Shown here piece after piece: positions 27,333 to 37,199 of a stretch of DNA of 48,984 bases. The notes beneath the pieces are model-generated. The model was not told the origin of the DNA. It did no database searches and worked only from the letters and a program-made list of their open reading frames with translations. Numbering within the stretch: position 1 is the stretch's first letter; the number at the start of each line of letters is the position of its first letter. The stretch spans positions 158,418 to 207,401 of the forward strand of contig BJOX01000126.1 in the NCBI GenBank assembly GCA_009731375.1. Reading direction: 5' to 3'. The DNA comes from Paulinella micropora. Its lineage: Eukaryota > Cercozoa > Imbricatea > Euglyphida. Both the position numbers and the translations under genes were made by a program.

Positions 27333-27551
27333 ATGCTAGCTGTTTGTCCTATCTGTGGCGCCTGCTTTTTCGAAGGCCAGATGTATTGGTCAGGGACAGG
27401 GAAAAGAGGCGACCCCAAGGATCTTGCCTCGCTCGTCTGCAGACCCTATGGCGACGGCGCCTGCATCAACCCCGCGCGAGACGTCCCCGGCGGAGACACT
27501 TGGGCGGAGCGGATGCGCTTCGTCGACAATTTCCTGGACGAGATTTTGTAG
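27333..27551 (+). CDS. Virus-like island gene C, 72-aa Cys-rich protein
   Basis: ATG 27333 to TAG 27549. The N-terminus MLAVCPICGACFFEG has C-x2-C-x2-C, with later Cys at 36 and 44 (LVCRPYGDGACINP), a plausible small zinc site. The C-terminal third is acidic/aromatic (WAERMRFVDNFLDEIL). The frame extends upstream to a TTG at 27306 but ATG 27333 is preferred. The gene ends 52 bp before the fibre gene. Between them lies AT-rich sequence with TAATTAAAAAAAA. Family not recognised. Confidence 0.55.
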   Translation: MLAVCPICGACFFEGQMYWSGTGKRGDPKDLASLVCRPYGDGACINPARDVPGGDTWAERMRFVDNFLDEIL

Positions 27552-27552
27552 A

Positions 27553-27563
27553 TAATTAAAAAA
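27553..27563 (+). promoter_or_regulatory. TAATTAAAAA motif upstream of fibre gene
   Basis: TAATTAAAAAAAA lies about 40 bp before the fibre ATG. The same core precedes gene E at about 32872-32882. In a GC-rich island such conserved AT-rich cores between tightly packed genes suggest viral transcription signals. Confidence 0.4.
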
Positions 27564-27603
27564 AACTTATTGTCTTGTTCTCTTAAAGCAGCAAAGGGGC
27601 AAA

Positions 27604-30600
27604 ATGGAAGTTGCTAGGTCGTACAAGCGCCGTCGTTTGGACGGTGCGACCGACGACTTTGTGCTGCCGGTTGACGGACAGAACGGCGACGTCCTTGTCT
27701 CGGACGGTGACGGGGGCGTGAGATGGGCAACAGGCGGAGTGGCCGCGAACGAGGCGGTAGCCCTCAACACCGCTCACAGACTGACAAAGTCTGGGAATCC
27801 GCACTTGGTCGATTTAGCCGACCTGATTACCTTGACGCTGGACATAGAAGCCAAAGTTAACCAGCCGGCCGGGATGACTTCTAACAACTCTGGCTCCTTT
27901 GTGGCCTCAGCCTCTAGCAATTCCGCCCAAGCCTACCTAGCCTTTGACGACAGCGACTTCTCGACCTTGTGGGGCACAACCACTCCCGACAGCTACAGCG
28001 GCAACAACTACACGGGCATGATCGAGACGGTGGTCGATAATCTCACTATGACAGGCGCGTGGCTCCAGCTCGATCTAGGCAATCACGCCAAAGTCACTGC
28101 TTACCACGTCACGTCCGCGGGCGCCATCACTGCGCCCAGAGACTGGGTAGTCGTTTATAGCGCGGACGGCAGCAGGTGGTTCACTTGGGACAGCCAGACC
28201 GCCCAGATCTTTGTAGGCGACAGCCTGCGCACGTTCACGCCAGCAACCACAGCCGAGTACGCCAGGTACTTGCGCGTAATCTGCACCAAGAACAACGGGG
28301 CGGGAGTTTGGTACATGTGGAGCCTGGCCTTCGACTACCAGCTGTACAATGCCGGCTGCATCGAGAACACTTCTTATCCTACCAAGGCCTCCCAGCTGGC
28401 GCCCAAGGCGTACGTCGACCACCAGGTGGCAGGAGCGGTGAAGTTCCCGTCGGTGATGCCTACCCAAAACGACTGTGTCGTGACCATGGATCCAGACGGC
28501 TCGATCTTTGCGGTCAAGGACAGGACGCTCAAGCAGCCATCTTTGGCTCCTAGCGGTAATGGTGCAATCGTGCTCATGGACACTGATTTTACTGTCACAA
28601 CGATCCCGGACACTCTCGCGAGGCTGCCGGACCCTCTGCCCGCCTCGACCGCGCAGCTGGTGACGGTCGATCCAGATGGCGTGCTAGGCCTAAGCAGCCA
28701 TTTGACTGCTACCAACAACCCGCACGGGACCTCGCTTGCTAACCTCATGAACTCGTCGACACTCAAGCTGACGGGGGCAGGCGGAGACAGCACGCTTTCC
28801 GCCCCTAGTAACGGCTCCAGCGCCATCACGACTTTCAGTAGTCTGCCGTCTGTAGTCTCGCTAGTCACCGTAGACGGCAGCGGCAACTTGGCACACGCGC
28901 AGCAGGTTGGACACAGCCTTTCTTTTACAAACGTATCTCCGAGCGGCAGCCGAATGCCTACCGGCATGATATCCTCGAGCTGGACGTCCGGCGGTCAAAC
29001 GTTTGTCGCGAGCGGTAGTGCCTGGTACCTTCAACCAGCCACCACGTACGCTCCTTTTAAGTGTTTGACAACAGCTCTGCGTCTTACTGGGCGTCGCCGC
29101 TGAACGTCTAAAACAATACCACTGGTCTCTACACCGGCACCAAGTTCAAACCAGTGGGAGGCTCAAACGTGAATGGGGAGTGGATCCAGCTCGATTTCGG
29201 GACGGACGTTCAGCTGAGCAAGTACTACATCACGCCCGGAGAATTTGCCTCACTAAGATCGCCTGGTAAGTGGGTGATGGCGGTCAGCGACGACGGGAGT
29301 ACTTGGACTACTTGGCACCAACAGACAACAAGATACGCCTTCACAGACTGGACAGAAGCTGCTTTTACACCTTCTGTGCCCGTGGTCTGCCGGTATGCGG
29401 TGCTGATAGTCACTGAAAATTCGAGCGGTTATAACTACGCCCAGTTCGTCTCGCTAACTTTCGATTACAGCAGGCCTGCTCTCAGGGTTAAGAACCTGGC
29501 CCTCCCGCAAACGGGACCGACGGCGCCAACAAGACCTACGTCGACGGCGCGGTCGCGGTCCATGCCGGCATTTACAAACGCGAACCCGCACGGCACTCTG
29601 ACGACTCACATTACCGACTTTGCTACCGGCATGAGTAACAACTCGAGTATGAGCGCCAACACGACTCACCGCGGCATACTAGCGGCAACCCGCACGGTAC
29701 TCTGACGACCCACATTACAGACTTTGCTACTGGCGTGAGCAACAAGAGCGTGAGCGCCAACACGACTCACCGCGGCATTACTAGCGGCAATCCGCACGGG
29801 ACCTCGCTGGCCAACCTCGTCAACTCTTCGACGCTCAAGCTGACGGGGGCGGGCGGCGACAGCACGCTTTCCGCTCCGCACGGGGACCAGGCTTTCTCTC
29901 ATGGTCTGAGCCTTGTAACCACTTCGTACGTGAAGAAGCCTGATAGCATGACGAGCAACAACTGGAACGGCCTGGTCGCGAGTGCGTCCACTTCCGGGAA
30001 CGGCAATGCGTACGACGGCTTCAATACGGGCTCAAACCTTTCCTGGCAGAGCAACACTAGTACCTACAATGCCACGAGTGGCGCCTACAGCTCCGGTTCC
30101 GCTGCAAAACGTTTTCGGGTGTAGCGTACCCCGGAGAGTGGCTCCAGCTAGATTTTGGCAATAGGGCCGTCCTGCAACAGTACTACCTGCAAGCCCAGTC
30201 CAGCGGTCTGGATAAATCACCAAAGACATGGCAAGTGGGCACGTCGTTAGACGGCACTACCTGGACGCTGTGGCACATTGGCTCGTATACTTTTATCGAC
30301 GGCAGTTCCATCACTTTCGCGCCGACCGACAACGCAGGGCCGCCCGGTACGTGGCCATCGCGGTTGCTTCCATGAAGGGAGGAGGGAGTTCTAGCTTTTG
30401 TGCAATCAATCACTTTGGCTTCGACTACACATCGTGCCCCGCGATCAAGAACATAGTGGCGCCGCTCGTCAGCACTGACGCTGCCAACAAGGCCTACGTA
30501 GACTTACAGACCTCAAAGTCGCCACTGACGATCGGCACCAGCACGGTCGCGAGCACGGGGACGGTTGCGCTGAGTCTGCCTGCCGCGCTGCCTACTGTGA

Positions 30601-32844
30601 CGTCGCTGGTGTCGCTGACCTCGGCCGGAGCGCTGCGGTCAGGGGACCAGACGATCGGACACGACTTGATCTTTCCTGTGAGCGCCGCGGGCAGCAAGAT
30701 GCCGAGCGACATGACTACGAACCCGTGGACCTCCGGCGGGTACACCTATACCGTGAGCTCCGACGGGAGGTACGGGGACAACCCGCTTTATGACGTGCGA
30801 CTTGCGTTTGACAACTCCTTGAGCACCACACACATGGGTGCGGGCCCCTACAACGCCAGCCGCCAGCACAGGCCTCTGGGCAGGCTCGCTGAACGTGACT
30901 GGCAAGACCATCGATTCAGTCTTCCGGGACGGCAACTGGGTACAAATCGACTTCGGCAGGCAGGTGCGACTGACCAAGTATTACCTCACGGCTACCAATA
31001 ACCCCAACAGCGCAAACTCGCTGGCCCCTGGTCAGTGGATGATGGCAGTTAGCCAAGACGGCTCGACTTGGACCATGTGGCACGACCAGAACGTGACACA
31101 GGTGTTCACCACCAGCGAGGAAAAGGCCTACACCCCGGCAGCAGCGGTCGGCGCCCGCTACGCAGTTATAGTCATCAAACAGTGAGGCTCGGGCACCTTG
31201 ACTGTCAGAGTCGCATGTGAGATAGCCTCACTGAAATTCGACTACGGCGCGTGCCCCTTTCTACCAAAGAACCTGGGAGACCCTTTGCTCGCGACTGACG
31301 CTGCGAACAAAGGGTACGTGGACTCGCACGCACACACGTCGCCGCTGACGATCGGCACATCCACGATCGCGAGCACCGGGACGGTTGCGCTGAGTCTGCC
31401 CAGCGCGCTGCCGTCCAACACGTCCTTCGTCTCCTTGTCCAGCGGAGGGCAGCTAGCCGCCTCTTCTGTCAGAGTGCCTGCTAGCCTGCCCGGCTCGACG
31501 TCTTTGGTCACGCTGGACTCGGCAGGCCAGCTTGCGGCCAGCTCGTTGTTGCCAGCCTGCATGCCGGCCCAGACCGCCGTTCTGAGCCTGACTTCTACAG
31601 GGCAGATGGTGCCCCAGAGCACTTCCACTACGGTCGTGACTTCTGGCTCGGTGGCGCTGCCGACCTGGACTTCCATGTCGGCCTATACGCCTACCACAGA
31701 CCCTATCTGGGTGCTCAGCCACTCTTCCGCAGTTGTAGGCCAAGAGAGCTACAGAGTTTTCGACGGTGTCGCTGCCAATGGTTGGACTAACCTCGGCAAC
31801 TACAACTCGGACGGGAGTATTAACACGACAAACAACGCCGTTAGCAACGTAGGCGGCAGCAACGTGTACGGCGAGTACTTTACGCTCGAGCACAAGCGGC
31901 GCCGGTACAGAATCACGAGCTTCGCGTTGACTAATACTTCCACTCTTAGTAGCTCAACTAGAAGCTTTTCGTTGGTGGGAACGGACAATGGTAGTACCTG
32001 GACACTAGTCTGGCCCGGTAACTTCTCTTTTACCTCGACGTTACAGACCCTGAACTCGAGCGCGCCCGCTTCGACTGCGTTCTATTACTACCACCGGTTT
32101 ATCGTCACTGCGGTACATTCGAGTGTCGCGGCCAGCGGGACCTTTGCGCCCGTCATTGAGTCTGAGGGCGTGTCGGTCACTGCCACTGGCCTTACGGGCG
32201 TGGATTCGATCATGTGCGGCAAAAACACGCTGAAGCTGCCGACCGCGCTGCCTTCCGCCGGCACGGGCCGCGTGCTCCAAATCAACGACCTCGGCGAGTT
32301 CGAGCTTGGCACCTGGGACCGCGGCCACTGGCTGACGAGCGACACGGCCGTCAGTGTTAATAGCGGAGTTTCCAGGAAGATCCCAGTCGATGGCGTAGTG
32401 AGGCTGGCGCCACAGTACGGCAACATTACAGTAAGCAATGCCAACGGCTTCACGACCTGGCAGAACACGTCCGGCATGCCCAGGAAGTGGCTGATCACCG
32501 CCTCGTTCAGGCTTGTCACCTCGACCGCTGCTACCAACAACCCGCCGACAAGTGGCGCCTTTTACGATATCTGGGTCGAAAGGAATACAGTGAGACCCGC
32601 ATCAAGCACCGGCACACAACAAACAGAATGAAATTTTCATGTGTCGGGAGGCGCCCATGGTCTCTACGGCAACGGACGGTACATGTCGCTCAGCCTGTCG
32701 GGTATCATGGAAGTGGCAGCAAGCGAATATATCTGGTTCGAAGCGTATGGCGACACACAAACAGGTGTCAGCTGGAGCCTTGTCGTTGGCGGGACGGCTG
32801 TTTATAACAGAGGCAGAGTGACCATTACCGAGATTCCGGGCTGA
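27604..32844 (+). pseudogene. Decayed virus-like fibre gene: tail-fibre linkers, discoidin-like repeats, C1q/TNF-like head
   Basis: ATG 27604 to TGA 32842, about 1,740 codons when intact. The N-terminus has the tail-fibre-type phrase DGQNGDVLVSDGDGGVRWAT. Linkers of the AANKxYVD type, typical of phage tail fibres, occur at about 28405, 29525, 30480 and 31295. NPHGTSLANL units occur at about 28717 and 29789. Five discoidin-like (F5/8 type C) units carry G-E/N-W-xQ-xDFG cores near 28060, 29175, 30135, 30940 and (diverged) 31870. The C-terminus (about 32390-32844) has a beta-rich C1q/TNF-like pattern. Breaks: frameshifts near 29060, 29505, 29575, 29676, 30105, 30330 and 30860, and stops at 29108 (TAA), 31183 (TGA) and 32629 (TGA). 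The encoded protein would be a long trimeric, carbohydrate-binding attachment fibre. Confidence 0.75.
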
Positions 32845-32871
32845 TTTTTTTTTCTTTCGAGTCTGTATTTT

Positions 32872-32882
32872 TTAATTAAAAA
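32872..32882 (+). promoter_or_regulatory. TAATTAAAAA motif upstream of gene E
   Basis: TTTTTTAATTAAAAAG lies directly before the former start of gene E and 30 bp after the fibre stop. It matches the motif before the fibre gene. Confidence 0.4.
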
Positions 32883-32884
32883 GA

Positions 32885-33094
32885 ATAGACGCGTTGCGAC
32901 AAGCATTAGCTGAGAACGAAAACGAGCTGGCCGCCTGCCTGGCCCGCCGCCGGATCCTGGCAGTCGAACGAGAGAAGTTACAGCTGCAGATTGCGCTCTG
33001 CGAAAAGGTCTGCGGTTGCAGGGAGACGCGCCTGCAGATCAAGCAGTTGATCCAACAAGAAGAGGAGGCGGTACCCCGCAGTCGACTGCAATGA
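32885..33094 (+). pseudogene. Virus-like island gene E, 69-aa coiled-coil protein with lost start
   Basis: The frame begins at ATA 32885 in the place expected for ATG and runs to TGA 33092. Leu/Ala/Glu heptads (LRQALAENENELAACLARRR…) predict a coiled coil over residues 4-40, followed by a Cys cluster (CEKVCGC) and a second short helix. The only in-frame start is a TTG at 32894. One base change (ATG to ATA) would explain the loss. A coiled coil beside a fibre gene could be a structural or chaperone partner, but this is inference. Confidence 0.4.
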
Positions 33095-33168
33095 CTACAA
33101 CGATTGCACTCTCGATACGTGTGATCCGAAAACCGGTCATTCAACGCATGTTTTGTGTGTGTGTGTGT

Positions 33169-33206
<38 letters not shown>

Positions 33207-33218
33207 GTTTTTTTTTGG

Positions 33219-33228
33219 NNNNNNNNNN
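33219..33228. other. Assembly gap (10 N) in poly-T
   Basis: Ten N inside a T-rich stretch (33173-33300) of TTTTTTGG and TTG runs. Confidence 0.99.
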
Positions 33229-33492
33229 GTTTTTTTTGGTGCTTTTTTTTTTGGTGCTTTTTTTGTTTTTTTTTGTTTTTGGTTTTTGTTGTTGTTGTTG
33301 TTGTTATTATTATGGTTTTCTTTTTTCAGAGGATACACTTGACGCTGAAACGGATAAGTCATGGAGCTTTATTTAGTAGGGCTTGATGTTCTTGCACCTT
33401 GCAAAACTTGCCTCGCCTGGCATTTTGACGCAACAATTTTGCAACGTATCGAGAATATGAATGCACATCAAGTTGCACGTGCGCGTATATGA

Positions 33493-33894
33493 ATGCAAGG
33501 GGTGGCTATGCGTGTGCTTGCAGGATACTGCACGTACACACCGATCGTCGGCTGCGGCTACGAATATACGAGCGGTTACGGCAACGGTTACAGTAACAAT
33601 ATGAACAAGGCAGCAATTGCAGGGTATACTCTCAGTGGGAACTACGGGCTTGCAATGAGTTTGGAGCAGATGCAGTTCGAGTGCAACAGGCTGGAAAGCG
33701 GTATCCAAGGCGCATGGGTTTGGACGGCGGACGCCACGGCAGCACTGCAAGAAGTTGCTTCATTTGCACGGCGGCTGGCCAAGGCCCAGATCGAGACCTG
33801 GGCCCAGCAGTCCGGCAAGAACCCGCGAGTGATCGACTTGGCGTTCTACAGCCAGTCCAGGTCTATTTTCTGCTCGGCCTCGCGGTTCTGTTAA
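33493..33894 (+). CDS. Virus-like island gene F, 133-aa protein
   Basis: ATG 33493 to TAA 33892. Gly/Tyr/Asn-rich N-terminal half (CGYEYTSGYGNGYSNNMNKA, about residues 21-40) and a helical second half (DATAALQEVASFARRLAKAQ, then an amphipathic segment). The C-terminus is Ser/Cys-rich and may be shifted out of the original frame. GC content and codon use match the fibre gene rather than the AT-rich flanks. Upstream, ATATGAATGCA occurs twice within 50 bp. Function unknown; probably the last gene of the viral fragment. Confidence 0.45.
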   Translation: MQGVAMRVLAGYCTYTPIVGCGYEYTSGYGNGYSNNMNKAAIAGYTLSGNYGLAMSLEQMQFECNRLESGIQGAWVWTADATAALQEVASFARRLAKAQIETWAQQSGKNPRVIDLAFYSQSRSIFCSASRFC

Positions 33895-33899
33895 GACCA

Positions 33900-34857
33900 T
33901 CCTGTACAGTTGCTTACCGACCGTTTTCCTCTTCTGGTGGCTTTTGCATATGTTCTGATACCTATCAGTCCGGCATGCGTACTTTTGTCGGTTAAGATCA
34001 GAAAGGTATTATTTATTGCAAGCCGGGGTCTATATCCACTCAATGAGAGTCCAAGCACTCTGAGAATAACCTAATCTTCCTCTACAAAAAGAGAGGAAAC
34101 CAGTATGGTGGGAAAATGTAGGAGACTATCAGAGCCAAGCAACAAAAAGGAAACAGAGACATATGTAGTAAGCTGTCCATCAAAAGTCTAATAAATGACC
34201 GTTTATTTTTCACTTTATTTCAATGTACTATTTAATTTATTTAAGTGATTACTTTGAATTTACATAAAAGAAAATAATGTAGGTATGTTCGTTCCTGCCT
34301 AGTAAGCATTCTTGCATCTAACCAGTAACTTTTTACCTAGTCCCTCCGGCCCGCATTTTTTGAGAGTGAAGTTTCACGATTGCCTAGGAAATTCTACAGG
34401 TTTTTTTGGTTGGCGGAGCTGTGGAAATAAGATTGGAAAAATGATGTCAGAGGATCCTATATACATAACTAGTTTCTGATGTGTAAGGAACACATAATGA
34501 ATGAAGAACGTAACAATTCAGTTCACTGAGTTTCAAGGAACATATCACGGTATATACTTTTCATTAAAATAGCGTTTGTGTATGCTGAGCAATTTCAAAG
34601 TGAAAACCGTTCGTAATGAATCAATGCAAAAATGAAAAAATCATCATAGAAGTTATATTATTTATTTTATGTAACTGGAAAGTAGTTAATTTTACTCTGC
34701 CTATGTTTACTAGTTGAACATTCCTGACTTTTTGACCGTGACTCGGCGGACTGGCTTATTTTTTTGCCACTGTGTGTCTAAAAATATAAAGTCATACTTT
34801 TTTTGAAGCATGAAACTCGAGAACATTACGGAGAAGGCAGTGACCTTGTGTTGTAAC
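33900..34857. other. AT-rich spacer without a gene
   Basis: Composition drops abruptly from the GC-rich island. Only short frames; nothing recognised. Confidence 0.6.
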
Positions 34858-35209
34858 GTTGGTATGATAACTAAGTTTTTACTTTTAGTAATTGCTTTGT
34901 GACTGGGAAGTAATTCATTTGCCGCAGTATAGTAGAATGACCGTATAGTTCTAGTCAATTATTGTAACCGGGACGTAACGGGTCATATTGACATTCAGGA
35001 TTGGACACTGACCATTGAGTAATAATTACAGTCGTGTGGACTTTATTTCAGTTTCATTACTAAGTTACCTTTGATTTTGTCAGTTCTGCTATCTACGTGC
35101 GGATTAAAAGTGTCGATTGGTATCGTGGCTTCTAACTGAGTCTCTCAGCAAACCGGCGTGTAAGGTATTAGGTCCGTGTGTGACCAGGTATTTACCTAAT
35201 CAACTGTTA
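34858..35209 (+). repeat. 5' LTR of copia element
   Basis: Begins GTTGGTATGATAAC and ends CCTAATCAACTGTTA. The homologous copy is at 43406. The last A of the repeat is the first base of the gag ATG. Confidence 0.88.
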
Positions 35210-35835
35210 TGATCCGCTGGGATAGCAAATTTCGGCACAATGCACTTAGCATGAGACAGTTGCTGTCTCACACTCCGGTGTTTAGCGGAAACAAGAAAGA
35301 TTTGCAAAGTTGTTACTATCAGATAGAGAAATACGCTTATGGTATTAGCACAACTCTCGGAGACATGTTTCACGATGCCTTTGAAGACCATAAGGCAGCG
35401 AAGACCAAATATGGTTACGACAGAGACAGGATGAGAAAGGCAGAGGAAATGGATGAGCCGAGAGGACCACACGAGGTGGACACACCGGAGGGATCAGATG
35501 AAGAAGATGAAACACGACAACCGAGACAGAGAGGTAGTCAAACAGCACAAGACGGGAAGGCAGCGGTAGAGAAACCAGACAACTGGAAAGATCTATCGAA
35601 GGAAGAGAAGAAGGCTTGGGAAGATAGAGCGAAAAGAAGAAAGAAAAGTGCAATGACGAGAAGCAACAAAGACGTTTACATACTGAGAAAGAAGAAGTAT
35701 AAAGACGAGCAACGATATCTGCATCGTTGCAGAATGTTTCACCTTCTCGTTACAACTGCATTCTCGGAAACCAAAGTGGTTCAATTCCTTTGCTGTAAAA
35801 GGCACATTGCCCGTTTGAAAAAGTCTGCATCGTAA
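35209..35835 (+). pseudogene. Copia gag, N-terminal part
   Basis: 208 codons from an ATG that touches the LTR end. It has a copia-Gag-like start (PVFSGNKKDLQSCYYQIEKY), then a highly charged region of Glu/Lys/Arg (residues about 70-145) and a basic helical end. It stops at TAA 35833. The next 110 bp are coding-like in a different frame (GNISGAARYVEEKAF…), so the stop reflects a frameshift. Confidence 0.65.
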
Positions 35836-36748
35836 AAGAAAAATACGGTAATATAAGCGGTGCGGCGAGATATGTCGAGGAGAAAGCCTTTAAAGATCAG
35901 AGACCAAGACCGACAGAAGATATGGAAGAATATGACCCAACATCACCTCCAGAAGCAGTGGCTTGAAGCCTTGCGAGGAGCAGATTTTGGGGAAGATGAG
36001 GCAGTGAACGGACTGTTAGAGAGGCTAGCTGAACACGAAGCTTACGGAACAACATTTTTCAATGACTACTACAGACTAGCGGCAGCAAACAGACCATCGC
36101 ACGATGAAATAATAGAGTCGGCAAAGGAAATTTACGTGCTGTGGGATGCGAAGCAAAAGAGATTGAGGAAGGAGCGTAAGAAGGAGAGGGAGAGAAAGAG
36201 AGAGGGTAAGGGAGCGAATCTACTGTTTGGAAGGGAGAGGGAGGAGAGAAAGGAGAAAAGAGAGAGAGAAGAACAAGAAGTGGACTAAGAACGGGAAGGG
36301 CAAGGGCAACAAGAATGGGAGTGATAGTTCAGAACAGGAGTGGTGGCTGACAGCGACATGCTATAACTGCTATCAAACTGGACACACTATACGTTTTTGC
36401 CCCAAACAAAAGTCAAGCCCCAAACGAACTAGTCCAAAGTCAGCTCACTCTGACTCCTCAAAGGGGAAGCAAAGAGACAAGAGTGGCAAATTTCGAAAGA
36501 AAGGAGCCAAAGGAGTCACTCTTATGAGGGGAGAGGTAGGAGAGGAGGGTGAGGAGGAAGAAGGAGATAAGTCTGAGGGGGAAAACAGCTCAGAAAAAGA
36601 AGAGTATGGGCTAGTCATAATGGAAGGTAGCGAAGAAGCAATGGAGGAAAACATAGAAAGTGGGGAAAGCATTATTGCTCGTGAAGCAGAGCAAGAGGGC
36701 GAGGAGGATAGTGAGCCTCCAAGGAGCAAAGTGAGAACAAACCCTTAG
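35836..36748 (+). pseudogene. Copia gag, C-terminal part with CCHC zinc knuckle
   Basis: Coding continues through three frames: 35840-35965, 35860-36288 (MSRRKPLKIRDQDRQ… then …NDYYRLAAANRPSHDEIIES) and 36227-36748. The last has the knuckle CYNCYQTGHTIRFC (C-x2-C-x4-H-x4-C, 36359-36400), which binds RNA in Gag. A long acidic Glu/Ser tail (about 36520-36720) follows. The frame changes make it a pseudogene. Confidence 0.7.
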
Positions 36749-37199
36749 ATCAACCCACAAGAGCCCGTGGGGGGGGGGGGGGCCTGTCGAGGGCTCCANN
36801 NNNNNNNNAAAAGTCAAGCCCCAAACGAACTAGTCCAAAGTCAGCTCACTCTGACTCCTCAAAGGGGAAGCAAAGAGACAAGAGTGGCAAATTTCGAAAG
36901 AAAGGAGCCAAAGGAGTCACTCTTATGAGGGGAGAGGTAGGAGAGGAGGGTGAGGAGGAAGAAGGAGATAAGTCTGAGGGGGAAAACAGCTCAGAAAAAG
37001 AAGAGTATGGGCTAGTCATAATGGAAGGTAGCGAAGAAGCAATGGAGGAAAACATAGAAAGTGGGGAAAGCATTATTGCTCGTGAAGCAGAGCAAGAGGG
37101 CGAGGAGGATAGTGAGCCTCCAAGGAGCAAAGTGAGAACAAACCCTTAGATCAACCCACAAGAGCCCGTGGGGGGGGGGGGGACTGTCGAGTGCTCCAT
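36408..37199. repeat. 391-bp direct duplication around a 10-N gap (probable assembly artefact)
   Basis: 36408-36798 and 36809-37199 are almost identical at an offset of 401. They differ only at the poly-G run near the end (GCCTGTCGAGGGCTCCA versus ACTGTCGAGTGCTCCA). The copies meet at N 36799-36808, as expected when two contig ends with the same sequence are scaffolded without merging. Confidence 0.9.
36799..36808. other. Assembly gap (10 N)
   Basis: Separates the two copies of the duplicated segment. Confidence 0.99.

Noticed and set aside
28075-28967. Reverse-strand ORFs over the fibre gene (130 and 197 codons)
   Set aside because: Shadows of the GC-rich coding strand; no motif, and the forward strand has repeated domain motifs.
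15266-32631. Several in-frame UGA codons as evidence that UGA is a sense codon in this genome
   Set aside because: UGA also ends Pol (21080), gene B, the fibre gene and host exons at 6105 and 47651 exactly where the coding signal ends, and the viral and copia genes also carry TAA/TAG breaks.
36445-37130. Two identical 94-codon reverse-strand ORFs
   Set aside because: Antisense of the acidic Gag tail, seen twice only because of the assembly duplication.
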